From: Sclerodactyla briareus
Lineage: Eukaryota; Echinodermata; Holothuroidea; Dendrochirotida; Sclerodactylidae
Reading direction: 5' to 3'
NCBI GenBank assembly: GCA_026419785.1
Contig: JAODTK010004954.1
Span: forward strand, 127,001 to 191,000
DNA length: 64,000 nt
The position numbers and the translations under genes are program-made. This document shows, in pieces, positions 22,750 to 35,154 of the stretch (positions within the stretch are counted from its first letter, which is position 1; each line of letters begins with the position of its first letter). The notes under the pieces were generated by a model. That model made no database searches. It saw only the letters and a program-made list of their open reading frames with translations, and was not told the DNA's origin.

Positions 22750-23660
22750 CTAGGCGGAGTGCCACCATGGGTGGGCGTATCGGACAAGGAAATTTTTCGT
22801 TTTACAGATCCACCAGATTGCAGGAAACGGCACTGTGGGGTCATATGGCAGTAGCAACATCCCTAAAATGTCAATAGTTCCCGAGTTTTCATTTCAAAAA
22901 CAGGACTTGAAGGAAAAAATGATCAACGTGATTCGTACAATTCGAGCACCGTCGGTTGGTGACGCGTAAGGTTACAAGAAAAAAAAGTTTTACAGACCCC
23001 CAGATTGCAGGAAACGGGCATTCCCGGACCGTATGGCAGTAAGCAGTCCATAAAATTGGCAAATAAATTTCAAATCATATTTCTAGAAACGTTCTTGAGG
23101 AACTGATTGATGTTATCATTTCTAATTCGGGCCAGCCGCAGCATCAGGGACGCGTAGGTACAGGAAATGTTGTTTACAGACCTCAACTCGCAGGAATGCA
23201 ATTCCGCGCTGTATGGCAGTAAGCAACATCTATAAAATTGTCAATAATTTCAGAAATTTGGCTGTATTTCCAAGAAACGTTCTTTGAAGGAACTAATCGA
23301 TGTTTGGGGCTAGCATCAGTGGTGACTGTATAGGTACAAGGAATGTTAGCCTACGATTCCCCCCGATTGCCGGAAACGGTACTTCCCATGTCTTATGCAG
23401 TAAGCAAACATCCCCAAAAATGGACAATAAATTTCTGAAATGTATAATTTCAAGACAACTCTTGACGGAACTGATTAAGGTATTCATTACAGATCGCGCC
23501 ACCATCAGTTGACGCGTACCGTACAAGAAAATGTCTACAGACCACCCTCCCCCCCTCCCATATTGCAGGGAGCGGTACTTCCCGCACTTACGCAGTATGC
23601 AATCACTGAAAGTGTCAGTAAATTTCGAAAACTGTTGTTTGCCATCGCTTACATTCCTTC
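22750..23660 (+). repeat. ~180-bp satellite array, five units
   Basis: Five units start a shared block (TTTACAGACC..CAGATTGCAGGAAACGG, then TATGGCAGTAAGCAACATCC and AAAATTGTCAATAAATTTC) near 22802, 22990, 23168, 23348 and 23530. The spacing is 188, 178, 180 and 182 bp. Each unit also contains a version of the GCGCCACCAT.GGTTGGCGCG core. Dispersed single units occur at 25970, 26303, 28220 and 52938. There is no coding signal. Confidence 0.85.
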
Positions 23661-23669
23661 AGTCGTGAT

Positions 23670-25955
23670 CTCCATTCCACATAGCCATGTCTTAGAGCGA
23701 ATATTCCATCAGGACTCTTTCCAATTGGGTTGATTCTGGCCCGCAGATTGAAAATTTCTTTGAACATCACTGTCATGGTGTGCATTCTTCGGGCATTTTA
23801 TTTAAAGTACTTGAGCCAGTCAGCAGACAATTTTGGTCACCTCTCTTAATTCTGAGCCCCCCTTTCACTGCCACACGTGGGTTGAGCCATCCAGCCAGAC
23901 ATTTTGGTCCCCGCTCTTGAATTTAGCCCCCTTTCCACCTGCCACACTTGGGTTGCGCCCCTAGCTCCCCATGGAACGCCTGAGGGTTCCTAAAACTGTA
24001 AAAATGTGCCCAGCGATTCAGCGTGTCGGTTTTTGGAGGAACTGATCTACGTTCATTCATTTCAAAAATAAAATTAGAAAAACAAATGGCGCCCAAATTT
24101 GCTTCTTCAGTCCCCATCTTGCCCATGGATACCAACCGCATTAGACATTCGGGAACCCGAAAACGATGTTGAAAATCCTGAAAAACCGTCATCGTTGATT
24201 TTGTGTGCCCGATCCGGTCTTTGACGATTGCCATACTCATGGTGGGGGCTGTTCAAAAATGCTACTTTCATGCCGATTCGGGGCTCAGACATGCATTAAA
24301 CGGTGTTGTTGTTGTTGTTGTTTTTTTTTGTTTTTTGTTTTGTTCTGGGGGGGGGGATTTCTCTCTTACCGATCATGAGGATCGGTCCGAGTGGGACATA
24401 TGTGATGTACCTCTGCGAGCCGAATCGATTAGCTATTTCCGAGAGGCCATAATCTAGGTATTTTTTTTTTTTATTGTGTCCCCCTGTAGTAGACCCGGGG
24501 TCAATCTCATTCAAAAAAAAAAAAAATGATGGCAAATTCGGTCTCAAGCAGGAAAATTTTACGATTCAGATTCAAACCTGAAGACAAAATCTGGGCAGGA
24601 TTTTGAAGGGTTTTTCACTCCGTTCTGAAATTAATAAAAATAGCGATTGAGGTGCCTCCATAAACTCAAGAATGCAATGTTCCACAAACTCGGGACATAG
24701 CTCATTCGATTTGGCTCATTTTTGATGCGTTTTTTGTTTGTTTTCGGCCTTTGAGACTTCAGATCGGCCGACAATAGCATCTGCGGGGCACCCAAATCGA
24801 AGGTAACTGTTTTCGGGATGTTAAACATCGTTGTCGTGTTTCCGCGGCCCGATTTAGCCTATTTTGGTATATGGCGGGAAACCGAAGGGGCGAACCTGGC
24901 CCGTTCGCGTTCGAGTCGAGAGAAGTAGATGCCCCTCCCGATATTTATTACAGATCGCCGCCCCTGAGCTTCGAAAAAAATTCTTGCTCTCATCCGAGTA
25001 AGTATCCAGTCTGGCGGCCGCGCTCCGCTTAGATAGTTGATGAGAAACGAGAGGTTATTTCAACTGAGCGCGTGACGTTTGAATGCAATGTCAAAAACAG
25101 TTATGGATTTACAAAAACGAAGGCTGAAAGAGGATCGGGTTTAAGCACTATTTTTGATACTGACACCACTGCGAAAGTAGGCTAACGGTCCCCGGCTCCG
25201 AAAGTCCACGTACGTAGTACAGTACTATGAGGGCGTGGAGAATGGTACCATGTGTGGGGCAACGCACTTGCAATGAAAGGAAAGTGGGAATAAACATACT
25301 GACGATAACGCTACATTTATTGAGGAAAAAGGGTGTTCTGACTCGCAAATAATGTTTCCCACATTTTTCACTTGGGGCGCTCAGCCGAACCCGCTGTTAG
25401 TACGTTCCCTTGGAAGCAGTAGGATAGAGAATTCAGAGACTTGCATGCAAAAAGGAGGGAGTATTCGAGAAGGGGATTGACTTCGCAGAGGTCATTTTCT
25501 CTCTCATGATGCCTTCCGGTGAGGGGTATATACTAGAGGTATTGCGCCTCTGGGCAGGCGTACAGGGAGCCGCAGGGTCCCCGAGTGGGGGTCCAGAGGT
25601 CTGTGGGGAATGATGAAGTTCAGGGCAGTTTAGGACTCAGAGCGTATTTTGCATTGATAAATGGGTTCATCTCTAAATTTGGGGTTCAAAATAAGGAACA
25701 TAGTCTCAGCATTTCAAAAAAATTTCTCAACTTTAAAAAGTATGTTATTCATAGGAAATGCGTATGTCTTCATATTATTGAAATTTAGTGTTTTAGATGC
25801 CCAGAAAAACCATTGGGAGCATGCCTACATTGAGATTACAAAATCGACATTTTGTCGGATGTGACTTGGGACCCAAAAGAGCATATTCCCCCCAGGATAC
25901 AGGGACCGCGGAGAGATTATAAAAAAGTGAGGGGGCTAATCACTGAAGGCCCCCC
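23670..25955. other. No gene recognised; simple repeats
   Basis: Includes a two-copy phrase at 23815-23850 and 23885-23920 (GAGCCA.CCAGC..ACA.TTTTGGTC), a GTT run (24303-24321) and poly-A/T runs. Near 25010-25034 lies GGCGGCCGCGCTCCGCTTAG, related to the shared core. Open frames lack motifs. Confidence 0.35.
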
Positions 25956-25959
25956 ACTA

Positions 25960-26480
25960 TATAAGCGGAAGCGCCACCACTGGTTGGCGCGTTGACCGTA
26001 GATAGAATTTTCGTCCACAGACCCCTCCAGATCGCAGGAAAAAGCCCTTTCCGTGTATTTTGAGCACAAGTGACAACCCTCTAAAAGTGAGTACGCAACG
26101 GTTCCATGAATGTTTTATTTTAGGGAAAAATCACGAAAACGAATGCCTCCTGTTCCCCAGGGTAAATCAGAGATTGCCTGAATCTAATTAGAAATAGGAA
26201 TTCGAAGTGGAAAGGGGCAATTATATTTCTCACGGACAGGGACACGGGGAGGATTTGAGTGGGGGGGGGGGCTAATCATGGTGGCGGCCCACCATCTAGG
26301 CGGCGCGCCCCATCGGTGGGCGCGGAGCGTCCCCGAAGAATTGTTTGTATGACGGACCCCCTGATCGCAGGAGAAGCTACTTTTCGCGCGTTTTCAGGCA
26401 GAAACTGACATCCTAAAAAATGGAGTCATGTACCACATTTTTTTTTCGCGGACAAACGAATACTTCTTACCCAAGTTAAA
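25960..26480 (+). repeat. Two dispersed units related to the ~180-bp satellite
   Basis: Units near 25965-26130 and 26285-26480 contain the GCGCC..GGCGC core, then CAGACCCC..AGATCGCAGGA, then 'ACTGACATCCTAAAAAATGG' or a close variant. They are about 330 bp apart, with extra sequence between. Confidence 0.65.
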
Positions 26481-26489
26481 TCAAGTAAA

Positions 26490-27840
26490 ACCTGAATCTA
26501 ATAGGTAACGTGGAAAATCTTCATTATTATTTTATTAAGGCCCTACAAAAAAGGAGAAAGCACATACGTATAGTATGCACGAACATAGACCATTGAGGGT
26601 ATCTGCGGAAAAATGTGATTGAAAAAAAAAATCAGTGAAAAAACTACAATGAATGGGGGAGTGTGCCGCAGTAAGTGACGAAGGTGTCGTGGCTTAACCT
26701 AAACCATAATTCATGGTATCAAAATTCTAGTACCAAATATCCAGCAGAAGGAAAGTTGTACACGGGAAGTCCTCAAGTGCCATTAATGGAAGCATAGGCC
26801 CGTCTATTCAGTCGAAAAAAAAAAAATAACATTTGACGTTTACCAGTTACCGCTAATGTCGAACCAACGACAACGTCAGGAATTTACTAGCAGGGTTCCT
26901 ATCTCCATGTTATGTGTTGTGGGAGGAACTGTGTAGGTCTACGACTTCAATACGTTGTGCAATTCAGAGAGGTGGGTCAGTGTCAGATGTTTACTTTACA
27001 TCGACCATAGCAATATTATTGTGAAAAACCTGGACGCAGCACCGTCGTAAAATGTGGATAATTAAATAGTAACCATATCCCAGGAGGGCTTCGTTGTTTA
27101 AACTTTTTACGTTTACACGAATGGTCGCGCGTTTAATTAAACGGACCAAATTCCTGGTAAACGGATCTTGTCCCCCAGCCTGTTCTTCATTTTATCTTGC
27201 TCGGACTAGAACGGACATCTTTACTCCATCTTAACTGAGCCAAACTGATCTTTAGCTGGGGTGCCTTGCCACAAACTCATTCCGATGGAGCACGGGGTCG
27301 CGGTCTGTTCGGTTTTAAGGTGGGTTTGAGGATGGCTCGAATGTTGAAACGCCTCTGAGTCAGTTCGAAGCAGCCACGTCTTGATTCTCCTCGCGGTGGA
27401 AATGACCTTCTCCTGTGGCACTCGTTTGCAGGACTGACATGCAGAAGCTTACAAATTGTTATTACATTCTGCATCATAAGCCTTTCTTCTTCCGACAGCC
27501 TCTTGACTTCATTCAGAAATTCACTGAAACAGGTGATTTCAGAGTTCCATCAGTACCCGAAAGATGCCAAGATGCAGTGCACACACAAAACGGTTGTAAC
27601 CGTCCTGTACACTATAGCATACTCGACTCGGAGCCTAGTCGACGGTGCATTGTGGGCTGCCGGAGTCGAGTAGGTCTAACCGTACGATAGGGCATACTGC
27701 ATTTCGGGAGTTTCTAGCAGACTCCTAGTATGGATTTTTTTAATTTGCAGAGCTGTGATTAGCGGACAAGTCCAGAAAATTGTTCATTGTCATATTGATT
27801 TGTAATACCTGAAATTAGTGGGCTAAACATTATTTTTACC
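26490..27840. other. No gene recognised
   Basis: AT-rich. The open frames at 27221-27477 (minus) and 27415-27690 (plus) overlap each other and show no recognisable domain. Confidence 0.35.
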
Positions 27841-27844
27841 CAGT

Positions 27845-27935
27845 CACAGGGCGGCCCGAATTTAGGCGGCCCAAATTGCCGATGGCAGAAAAGTGCTAAA
27901 AGCCCCCGCAGACACACCCCCCCCCCCCCCCCGTC
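27845..27935 (+). repeat. Short dispersed repeat with poly-C end, copy 1
   Basis: AGGCGGCCCAAA.TGCC...GGCA.AAAAGTGC...AGCCCCCGCAG followed by poly-C. It matches 30352-30440 in the same orientation, where the poly-C follows GCAGCC. Confidence 0.6.
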
Positions 27936-28162
27936 TCCGCGGTTCCGGCGAATTTAGTTTGCCCTTCAAAAGTAAGAAAAAATACAAAATAAGGGATTTG
28001 AAAAAAAAAAAAAACTGGAATGGAAAATGGAGATAAAAGGCGCAGGCCCGAACGGTGTCAAGAAAGAGGTGGACAGAGGGTATTTTCATTCCTGGTAGAC
28101 CACGGTACAACATCGGTACCTAATTTCACAGGCCTATTAACGCGTAGGAAAGTTGCTGCACG

Positions 28163-29189
28163 CAGGGCGTCGGAGGTTTCGAAAAGTGGGGGGGACACAT
28201 CGAATGCAAAGACCATCTAAGCGGAGGCCAATATAGGTGGCGTGGAGCGTACAACGAAAATTTCAGATTTTCATACCATCCAGATCGACGGGAAACGGGA
28301 CCCCAGGCCACTTGCAGGCTCATTAGCACACATCTAAATGTGTGTGATTTGAGTAAAAGACAGACACAAAGTTGTCATTACGCATACTAAGATGATTTAC
28401 TAAGTATCACACATGGTATTATCTTATAACCTTTCATACTCTGGCTTTGTTTGCGTGGGATCAGGGTCTACCGAACTGGTCTCTGGGTGGGATCAACGTG
28501 GGAAAGCCATAGGCGTACGGGACCACTCAAGTTTGGGAGCAGAAAATTTGTACCCGAATTTTACAAATCGGTCATTGGAAACTACCGGCGCGCGCGAAGC
28601 GCGCGAAAAACAAATTTTGAATGTCTTCGGGCAATTTACCGCAAAAGACTGCAAAAACTTCAGGCATTTTTTCACTTTGCTTTTTTCTTCCCAAATCCTC
28701 CACGAATTTCCGCCCGTATTTTTCATCTCAGAAAAATTGGGGGGGGGGGGCACAGTTTCCCCCACGGCTTCTGAAAAATTAATCGAGTGCACCGAAAGAT
28801 TCGGAGCTCATAATCGCCATTATTTAGCCTTACAAGCCTGCGAAGAAAAGCAAAAAAACGCTATTGCGCGCGAAACACTTGGCTATTCGATTCAAAATTC
28901 GAGAACTCGGTAGGAAGCATGGGTAATCCTTCCACTTCGGCCCTAGTCGGGTCCAGATCTTCACCTGGGGTCCGCACCTGGAATTAGTGGACTTGAGACA
29001 ATTTCCAACGCGATTATGTTTGGTTAGACAAAAATTGAATCAGTTTAGATGATTATCAAACATTCGGGCATGTGCCTATTATTTTTATTACGGTCGGAAA
29101 AGTGGGGGGGACAAATGATATGATATCCCCCCCACTTTTGAAAGTGGGGGGACATGTCCCCCCCGTCCCCCACCTGTTGACGCCCATGC
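28163..29189 (+). mobile_element. ~1.0-kb non-autonomous DNA element, copy 1
   Basis: The left end is CAGGGCGTCGGAGG and the right end, read in reverse, is GCATGGGCGTCAAC. Both are followed inward by G-rich AGTGGGGGGGACA-like sequence, so the ends are inverted. The flanks CTGCACG (28156-28162 and 29190-29196) are identical, a 7-bp duplication. The interior matches 52862-53876 and, reversed, 56345-57230, including GCGCGCGAAGCGCGCG. Open frames inside (for example 28413-28913) differ between copies by frameshifts, so there is no evidence for a protein. Superfamily unassigned. Confidence 0.75.
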
Positions 29190-29199
29190 CTGCACGTGG

Positions 29200-30350
29200 C
29201 ATGGAAATGCCCTTGGACGGCAGGTTAAATGTCGATCCAGTCTATTAACCCGTCACCTTACTATTCACACTATTAGAGAACAAAAACAAGGATTCGCCGG
29301 TTTCTACCTAGCGTTAGTCGTTGGCGTGGATCACTCTCCATTTTTTGGGGGGTAAGGGGGGTAGTGGTCGCAATCTGAAGGGGGTTCTGATCTCGATTTT
29401 AAATGTTCAGTTGACGTCAAAAATAGGCCTAACCAGTAATGGGAACAAATGGAAGTCAGAAACAGGACGCGAACCTCAACTTGCTCTTTAAATCCTCTTG
29501 CCCTGGACTGGAGGCGGCCATGAGCTCAAGTCCCCTGCCCATTACGCACAGGTCTCCCGCCCCCTACAATCACAGTAACTCTTGTAGAAACATCTAATGA
29601 TCATTGAATGTTTAGTCCATCTCGAGTGATCCAAAATAATTGGGTGGGATTTATTGACCACTGACGAACACAGGACTTTTTTTACAAGGGGGTGAGAGGC
29701 TGAGGATCGGTGGTCACTTTTTTCAAGGCTTAGGCTAAAATTGAACCACAAATGGGCCCATGTCATTCAGCCCGTTTCCTTTTATTTTTCCTATAATTTC
29801 ATTAGATTGCTAAGGTTGCGATAGGCCCTCGAGCCCCCGAGCCCGAGCGGCCGAGTAGGCTACATGTTACACGTCACTTAGTCCGGTGTCCCATTCAGTG
29901 ACTAATTTAGGCTTGCAAAGGCTGATTTTTGACACACATTCCCCAAAATGAGAGAAAATGACGGAAAAGACAGTCTCAGCCTCCTTTCAAATAACCTTGG
30001 TAACGGCTGTTACGATACGTGGCTAGCTACGTAATGTGCACTGTCACTCGTACGTGCGAGGACAACGTTAACGCTACCTGCATGTCGGTCGGGTAACCAG
30101 GTAGCGTGACTAAACCGTGCGGGTTTCCTCCATGTGAACAGTTCAATCGTTAAACCTGCGCGGTTAGTATAAATCACTCTATATACCTGATAAATCCCAT
30201 TTCACGAGTTGTAAAAGAATGCGGCATAAGTTTAAATGGAACGCAACAGGCATAACCACTGTGCGTTATGAAGTGAACGGATGAATCTTTGGCCCATAAT
30301 TTTTTGAAAGTTAAAATGGGTAGGTTTCATATTATTTTTCTTTTTCCAGT
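29200..30350. other. No gene recognised; one perfect inverted repeat
   Basis: Contains a perfect 10-bp inverted repeat, ACGCTACCTG at 30071-30080 and CAGGTAGCGT at 30098-30107, with a 17-bp loop. No coding signal. Confidence 0.4.
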
Positions 30351-30351
30351 T

Positions 30352-30440
30352 TAAGGCGGCCACCTCAGACTTAGGCGGCCCAAAATGCCTCTGGCAAAAA
30401 GTGCGGGGGCTGAAGCCCCCGCAGCCCCCCCCCCGTTCCG
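30352..30440 (+). repeat. Short dispersed repeat with poly-C end, copy 2
   Basis: Second copy of the 27845-27935 repeat: AGGCGGCCCAAAATGCC, GGCAAAAAGTGC, then GAAGCCCCCGCAGCC and poly-C. Confidence 0.6.
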
Positions 30441-30444
30441 CTTC

Positions 30445-31135
30445 CGGGATAGGGTAAAATAAATCTCAATCTATTGATTACACGTATCCTCAAAATGTAT
30501 TCATCATTGCCTAGGATATACTAAACGATGAAATCAATTTGAACCACTTTAATAAAATCTCTAAAAGCATTGCAAAAGTTTGACAAAAATGCATATTTTT
30601 TTACCAAAAAGGAGAAGTGCAATATGAATATCATGAAATGTCATTTTTTCCAATAGCAGTTACATGGTTACATATTTTCTGCACATTAACCTGTTTCCCT
30701 TTCAAAATTATCTCACAAAACTCAGAAAAACAACAAAATAAGGATGACACGCGACCATACTGCCTTCCGAAGGTTAAATTGTCTACGAAAAAAATATAAC
30801 CTGCTGCCAAAAATGTAATCAGTTTGGTAAATTCCCATAGGTTCTTCAGTCAGTATTCAATTCAGGATCGAAGCAGGGCGACCCTCTTTAGTGTCGGATG
30901 TGACAGGGACACATGGAACTCAAATTTAGAGATTGAATACCCGAGTTGTATCATCTGATGCTAATCTCTGAAATCCTTAGAGCTATAATGCAAAAACTGG
31001 CAAAACTTGCGAAATACAACAAACACTACCCTGCCACATAATCCAGGGTTCTACTAGGCCAAGAGCATTAGATAAAAGTGGACATGTCTGGTAACAAGTT
31101 GCATTGTTCCAACATAGGTTCAGAATAATGTGTAG
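30445..31135. other. No gene recognised
   Basis: AT-rich sequence, no motif and no repeat partner seen. Confidence 0.4.
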
Positions 31136-31139
31136 ATTA

Positions 31140-31365
31140 ACTACTTAAAATTCCCAAAAATCCCAAGTTGTGGAAACTTTGAAATCCAAGATGGCGTTCA
31201 AAATGGCTGCCATTTACACTGTTGGCACAACTTTGTCTCAAATTATCACGAGGAACGAAAATGGTGTCTATTATATGTTTGAGGGAGAGGAATCAATAAA
31301 AAGTTATTTAGTAATCCAAGCTTCTCGTGACATAAACCAAGGTGGCGCCCAAAACTGATTTAAAA
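31140..31365 (+). repeat. AAGATGGCG-type repeat
   Basis: Contains CCAAGATGGCGTTCAAAATG and later CCAAGGTGGCGCCCAAAACT about 145 bp on, with similar phrases nearby. Such AATGGCGCC-rich repeats also appear near 33110, 33265 and 58895-59410. The open frame at 31170-31358 follows the repeat and is not credible. Confidence 0.45.
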
Positions 31366-31754
31366 TGGGCCGGCATTTCCTATGAATGCCATAGAGGATG
31401 ACAGTTGGCATTGGAGGTAGAACATCTGTCTATCTGTCTAAATATATGTTTCGAGGTATGAGGATTTTAATTACTATTTGAGTAATCAAATGTGTCTATA
31501 GAGCATTAATTAAGATGATGCCCCAAAATTTGGAGATTCGCATCGCCGCAAAATGACAAGTAATCAATTGAGTCTTCAGTAGCATCAAATACATATAACG
31601 TACAAGTGGAAACGAAGATCCCTAATAGGCCTTAAGCATTAGCTCAAAATTACCCTGAAGATGGACAAATCAAATTAAATTATTTAATGAGAACTGAATA
31701 TCTCATATTTTCTCTATTGTAGTGGTGTGGGCATATGGTGCGGGGGGAATCCCT

Positions 31755-31990
31755 TGCAGAACCAGTTGCACTCACAGGTGATTACTAGAGCGTGATATGA
31801 GACGGTGATACCAGCATATAAAAGGCATCAGTAAGAATGGGAACATGCTTCTTCGGTTTCCATAACTGCAACTGGAATTACTAGAACATGTTGTGTCAAG
31901 TGAATAACAAGAGAGTGACATGAGACGGTAATATCAGCAGATAAAAGGCATCAGTAAGAATGGGAACAGCTTTGTCGGTTTCCCATAGCA
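31755..31990 (+). repeat. Two-copy ~120-bp tandem repeat
   Basis: Both units share GAGACGGT.AT..CAGCA.AT, then AAAAGGCATCAGTAAGAATG, GGAACA and TCGGTTTCC. The second unit starts about 120 bp after the first. Confidence 0.75.
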
Positions 31991-31994
31991 TAAC

Positions 31995-34795
31995 GATGAT
32001 GAATAACCCTGATACCACACTAAACTGCCAAAATCAAGGAAAAAATGGGTCATGTTTTCCATATCACATCAATGTTCTGTAACAACATAGGATCAACGAA
32101 TTATTCGTTTTTCACAGTTCTAGAAATTATTGGAGTGTTCAATAAAATAGCGGACACTAGAACGAAAAGGGCGCGAAAGGTCCTGCCTGTACTGCAGTTG
32201 CGATGGAAGAAACAGGACCCATTTTACATATGCAGTTTGCAATCATTGACTTCGGATTAATCTAATTACATGTTACCTTTTCGGAAGCTCTTACAATTGA
32301 ATAAACAAACCATTTGTCCGCAAGTGCTCGATACCTATACACGGCTAAAAACAGATCTGTAAACACTGCTGCCAAGATAAATGTCCTCTTCACTGTCAGA
32401 GCTGTAATGTAAATCTGGACTATTATGTTATTTTTAACAGCAAGGTTATGTGAATCAATTCACAGAATTCCACTGTAATCTGAAAAACACAATATACCAA
32501 CATTATATTCACGGCCTAAGCTGTGAGCCCAGCAAGAAGTATCTTAATTGGGATTTTTTTTTTTTCAATATTATTTAGAATAAAGGAATTTGGTAGGGGT
32601 TTTCTTGTGGCCTATAATGATTTGCGTCCCTGTGTGTTGGAAGCTAGGCTCTCTGGAGATTCTGAGCAGCGTGCCAACCCTCTGTCCACCTGGTATCCTT
32701 TGTATTCAGGTATTCTGGAAGTGAGAGTTCTGTAGGGTGTGCTGGTGGTGATTGGTGAGGAGGAGGGGGGGGGGGGGGGGGGGGGGGGGGGTGCTGCTAG
32801 CCCAAGACCAGTCGCTTGCTCACAATAACATAATAGGAAAATCGGGGAGGCATGAGTTCTTCATTTATCATTACTAGGTTGTTTGGTCAAAAAGAAAAGA
32901 AAAAAATTGAAAAGAACAAACAAAACGAAACAACATAACATAAACTAGATCAATGTTGTTGTTTTTTTTACTCCAAGAGAAGAATTACTCAGAATACGAA
33001 CAGTCAAATACTAAGGTACCAATTTCACCTGATCTGCTGACATCAAAACATGTGATCAACACTTTTTCACGTTCCACGCTAATCTGGAGGCATATTCATG
33101 GCAGAAATGGGAGATGGCGGCCTTTTTCAATCAATTTTCGGCGCCATCTCGATTAGCGCTATACGACGCAGTTCGTAACTAAAATTAAACTGTTTCATGA
33201 ATTCCCTTGTGCCTTCAAAACATAGAAGAGACATCTTTTTTCATTTCCTGTGGGACAATTGAAAATGGCGCCATTTTGGACGCCACTTGGATACAAGTTT
33301 CCACAAGGGGATTTACGGGGAGTGTAGTATGGTTAAACCACACCTTTCGGACCTATGTAATGAAAATCAGCTTGTTTACCAGGCAGGTCCATGTTAGGGT
33401 GAATTTGAGCTAATGCTCTCGGCCTAGTACCAGAGAAGGATTAAGATGGGTTCGCTAATCCAGCCTACGAATGACACGAAGAATAGACACATTGCGAGGG
33501 TGGCAAGCGAAAGCACAAAGCCGCAGGTCCAGTCTTGCACAAGGCAGTGTTTGCTATGAATTGTCCCGTTAACTAATTTAGACCTCGGGGGTATGTCAGA
33601 AATATAGTTGCGCGAGTTACAGGTTATTTGTGATATAGGGTACATACTGCGCGCGAACGCGCACACAAAAAAGCCCGCCTGCTCGGAAATTGACTTAAAA
33701 TTTGCGCAATTTGTCTCAAACATATTGGCGTGGCATTGAGATATTGTGACGCCACGAAGTGTGGAGGGGACATGTTCCCGCCCCCCCCCACCACCTCCCC
33801 CCCGGAAAAAATCACTCGATCATTATTTCAGCTCTCACTTGTGAACTTAGACGATAAGTAATGAAAGCGGGAATCTAGCAACTTCTTACAGAGAAAAAAC
33901 AATAAAAAGTAGGTCACAATAGCGAAGGGAAGGCTGAAGAGAAGGATAGGATTGCTGTCCAGTGTTCCTGCTTCTGGAAACATGTTCCCCACCCACATTG
34001 GCCATTGTGTTTCATACTTTATGTTGCTACTTTCGCTCTCTCTGGGAACAATACATTTCTATTTCATCCTTCATTTATTGGTTGAAGTCTAGGGGTCTAG
34101 TAGTGGAGTAATGTGGAGACTCCCCTGATTACCCCCATGAAAATAAGGGTACCAACTTGAGAATGAGTGTTTTAGAGGTGAATTCAGGAATTATGCTTTA
34201 GTGGGTTTTGAATAATTTTCAGGTGTCTGTATTAAGAACCATGGATTCATCGCGAATCGACGGCAAAGCGATGTTATCGAATAATCTTAATACCCGTCGA
34301 AATTTCCCGATATGGTTGAACATATTATGATGACCTCACCTTGTATTCCTTTCTAACTTGATCAACTAAAAAAACCGGACAAAGAAAGCGCCTGCATAGT
34401 ATTTGAAAAACCCCAAAAATTGGACGTCTTCTGTTCAAAATGTTCTCCCAGACGCGAAGACTTTCTTTTGTGCCCAACAGTGTATTTATTACATACGTTT
34501 TTCGCCCACACACCAATGTTCATTATTGGGTTGGACCCCGCCCCGTTACATCATTGTTGTGAGGAGTGCGAACCATCGAAAAGATTGTCAGCACGAGATA
34601 TAACAAACGCAAACAGGTATCAAGTCAAATTTGGCCCCTATAAAACCCATATGGAGAGAATGAACGCAGAATCCCTATTGTCTTTGGAGGTTAGGTAGCC
34701 TAGGTCCACGGTCAGGGAAAGGACACATAGCAGAAACAAACACCTGTGAAATATTATGATATGTATGATAGTTGGACTGTTATCGTCCTCGTGAG
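31995..34795. other. No gene recognised; long poly-G run
   Basis: Holds the longest pure poly-G run in the window (32765-32791, 27 nt) and a GCGCGCGAACGCGC motif near 33646. The segment 33640-33800 resembles the G-rich DNA elements (ends with poly-C). Open frames at 33424-33723 (minus) and 34420-34698 show no domain. Confidence 0.35.
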
Positions 34796-34804
34796 TGTGG
34801 TGTC

Positions 34805-35150
34805 GGTGGAAACTATCAGGGTGGGGAAATTGTCTGGAGTGGGAATTGTCCGGGGGGTGATTGTCCAGGGTGGCAGTTGTCCGGGTGGTAATTGTACGGG
34901 TGGAAAATTGTCGGGTGGGAATTGTACGGGTGGCAATGTTCCGGACGGATTGTCGGTAGCAGTGGCAGTTGTCCGGGTGGAAATTGTCCGGTGGGAATTG
35001 TCCGGGTGGCAATTGTCCGGGTGGGGATGTCCGGGGGCAGTGTCCGGAATGAGAATTGTCCGGGTGGCGATTGTCCAGGTGGGAATTGTACGGAGTGGCA
35101 GTGGTCCGGGGTGGAGGGCGTTGTCCGGGTGGTAATTGTCTAAATGGAAA
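34805..35150 (-). repeat. GGACAATT minisatellite array, reverse orientation
   Basis: About 22 imperfect units of TGTCCGGGTGGGAATTG, the reverse complement of the unit at 21775-22150. Open frames rich in G, V and I on the plus strand are repeat products. Confidence 0.9.
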
Positions 35151-35154
35151 TTGT

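Noticed and set aside
22750-23660. CRISPR-like regular spacing
   Set aside because: The whole ~180-bp unit is repeated, not a short repeat with unique spacers. The window is eukaryotic in character.
28413-28913. 166-codon open frame
   Set aside because: It lies inside the ~1.0-kb DNA element and the other two copies do not keep the frame.
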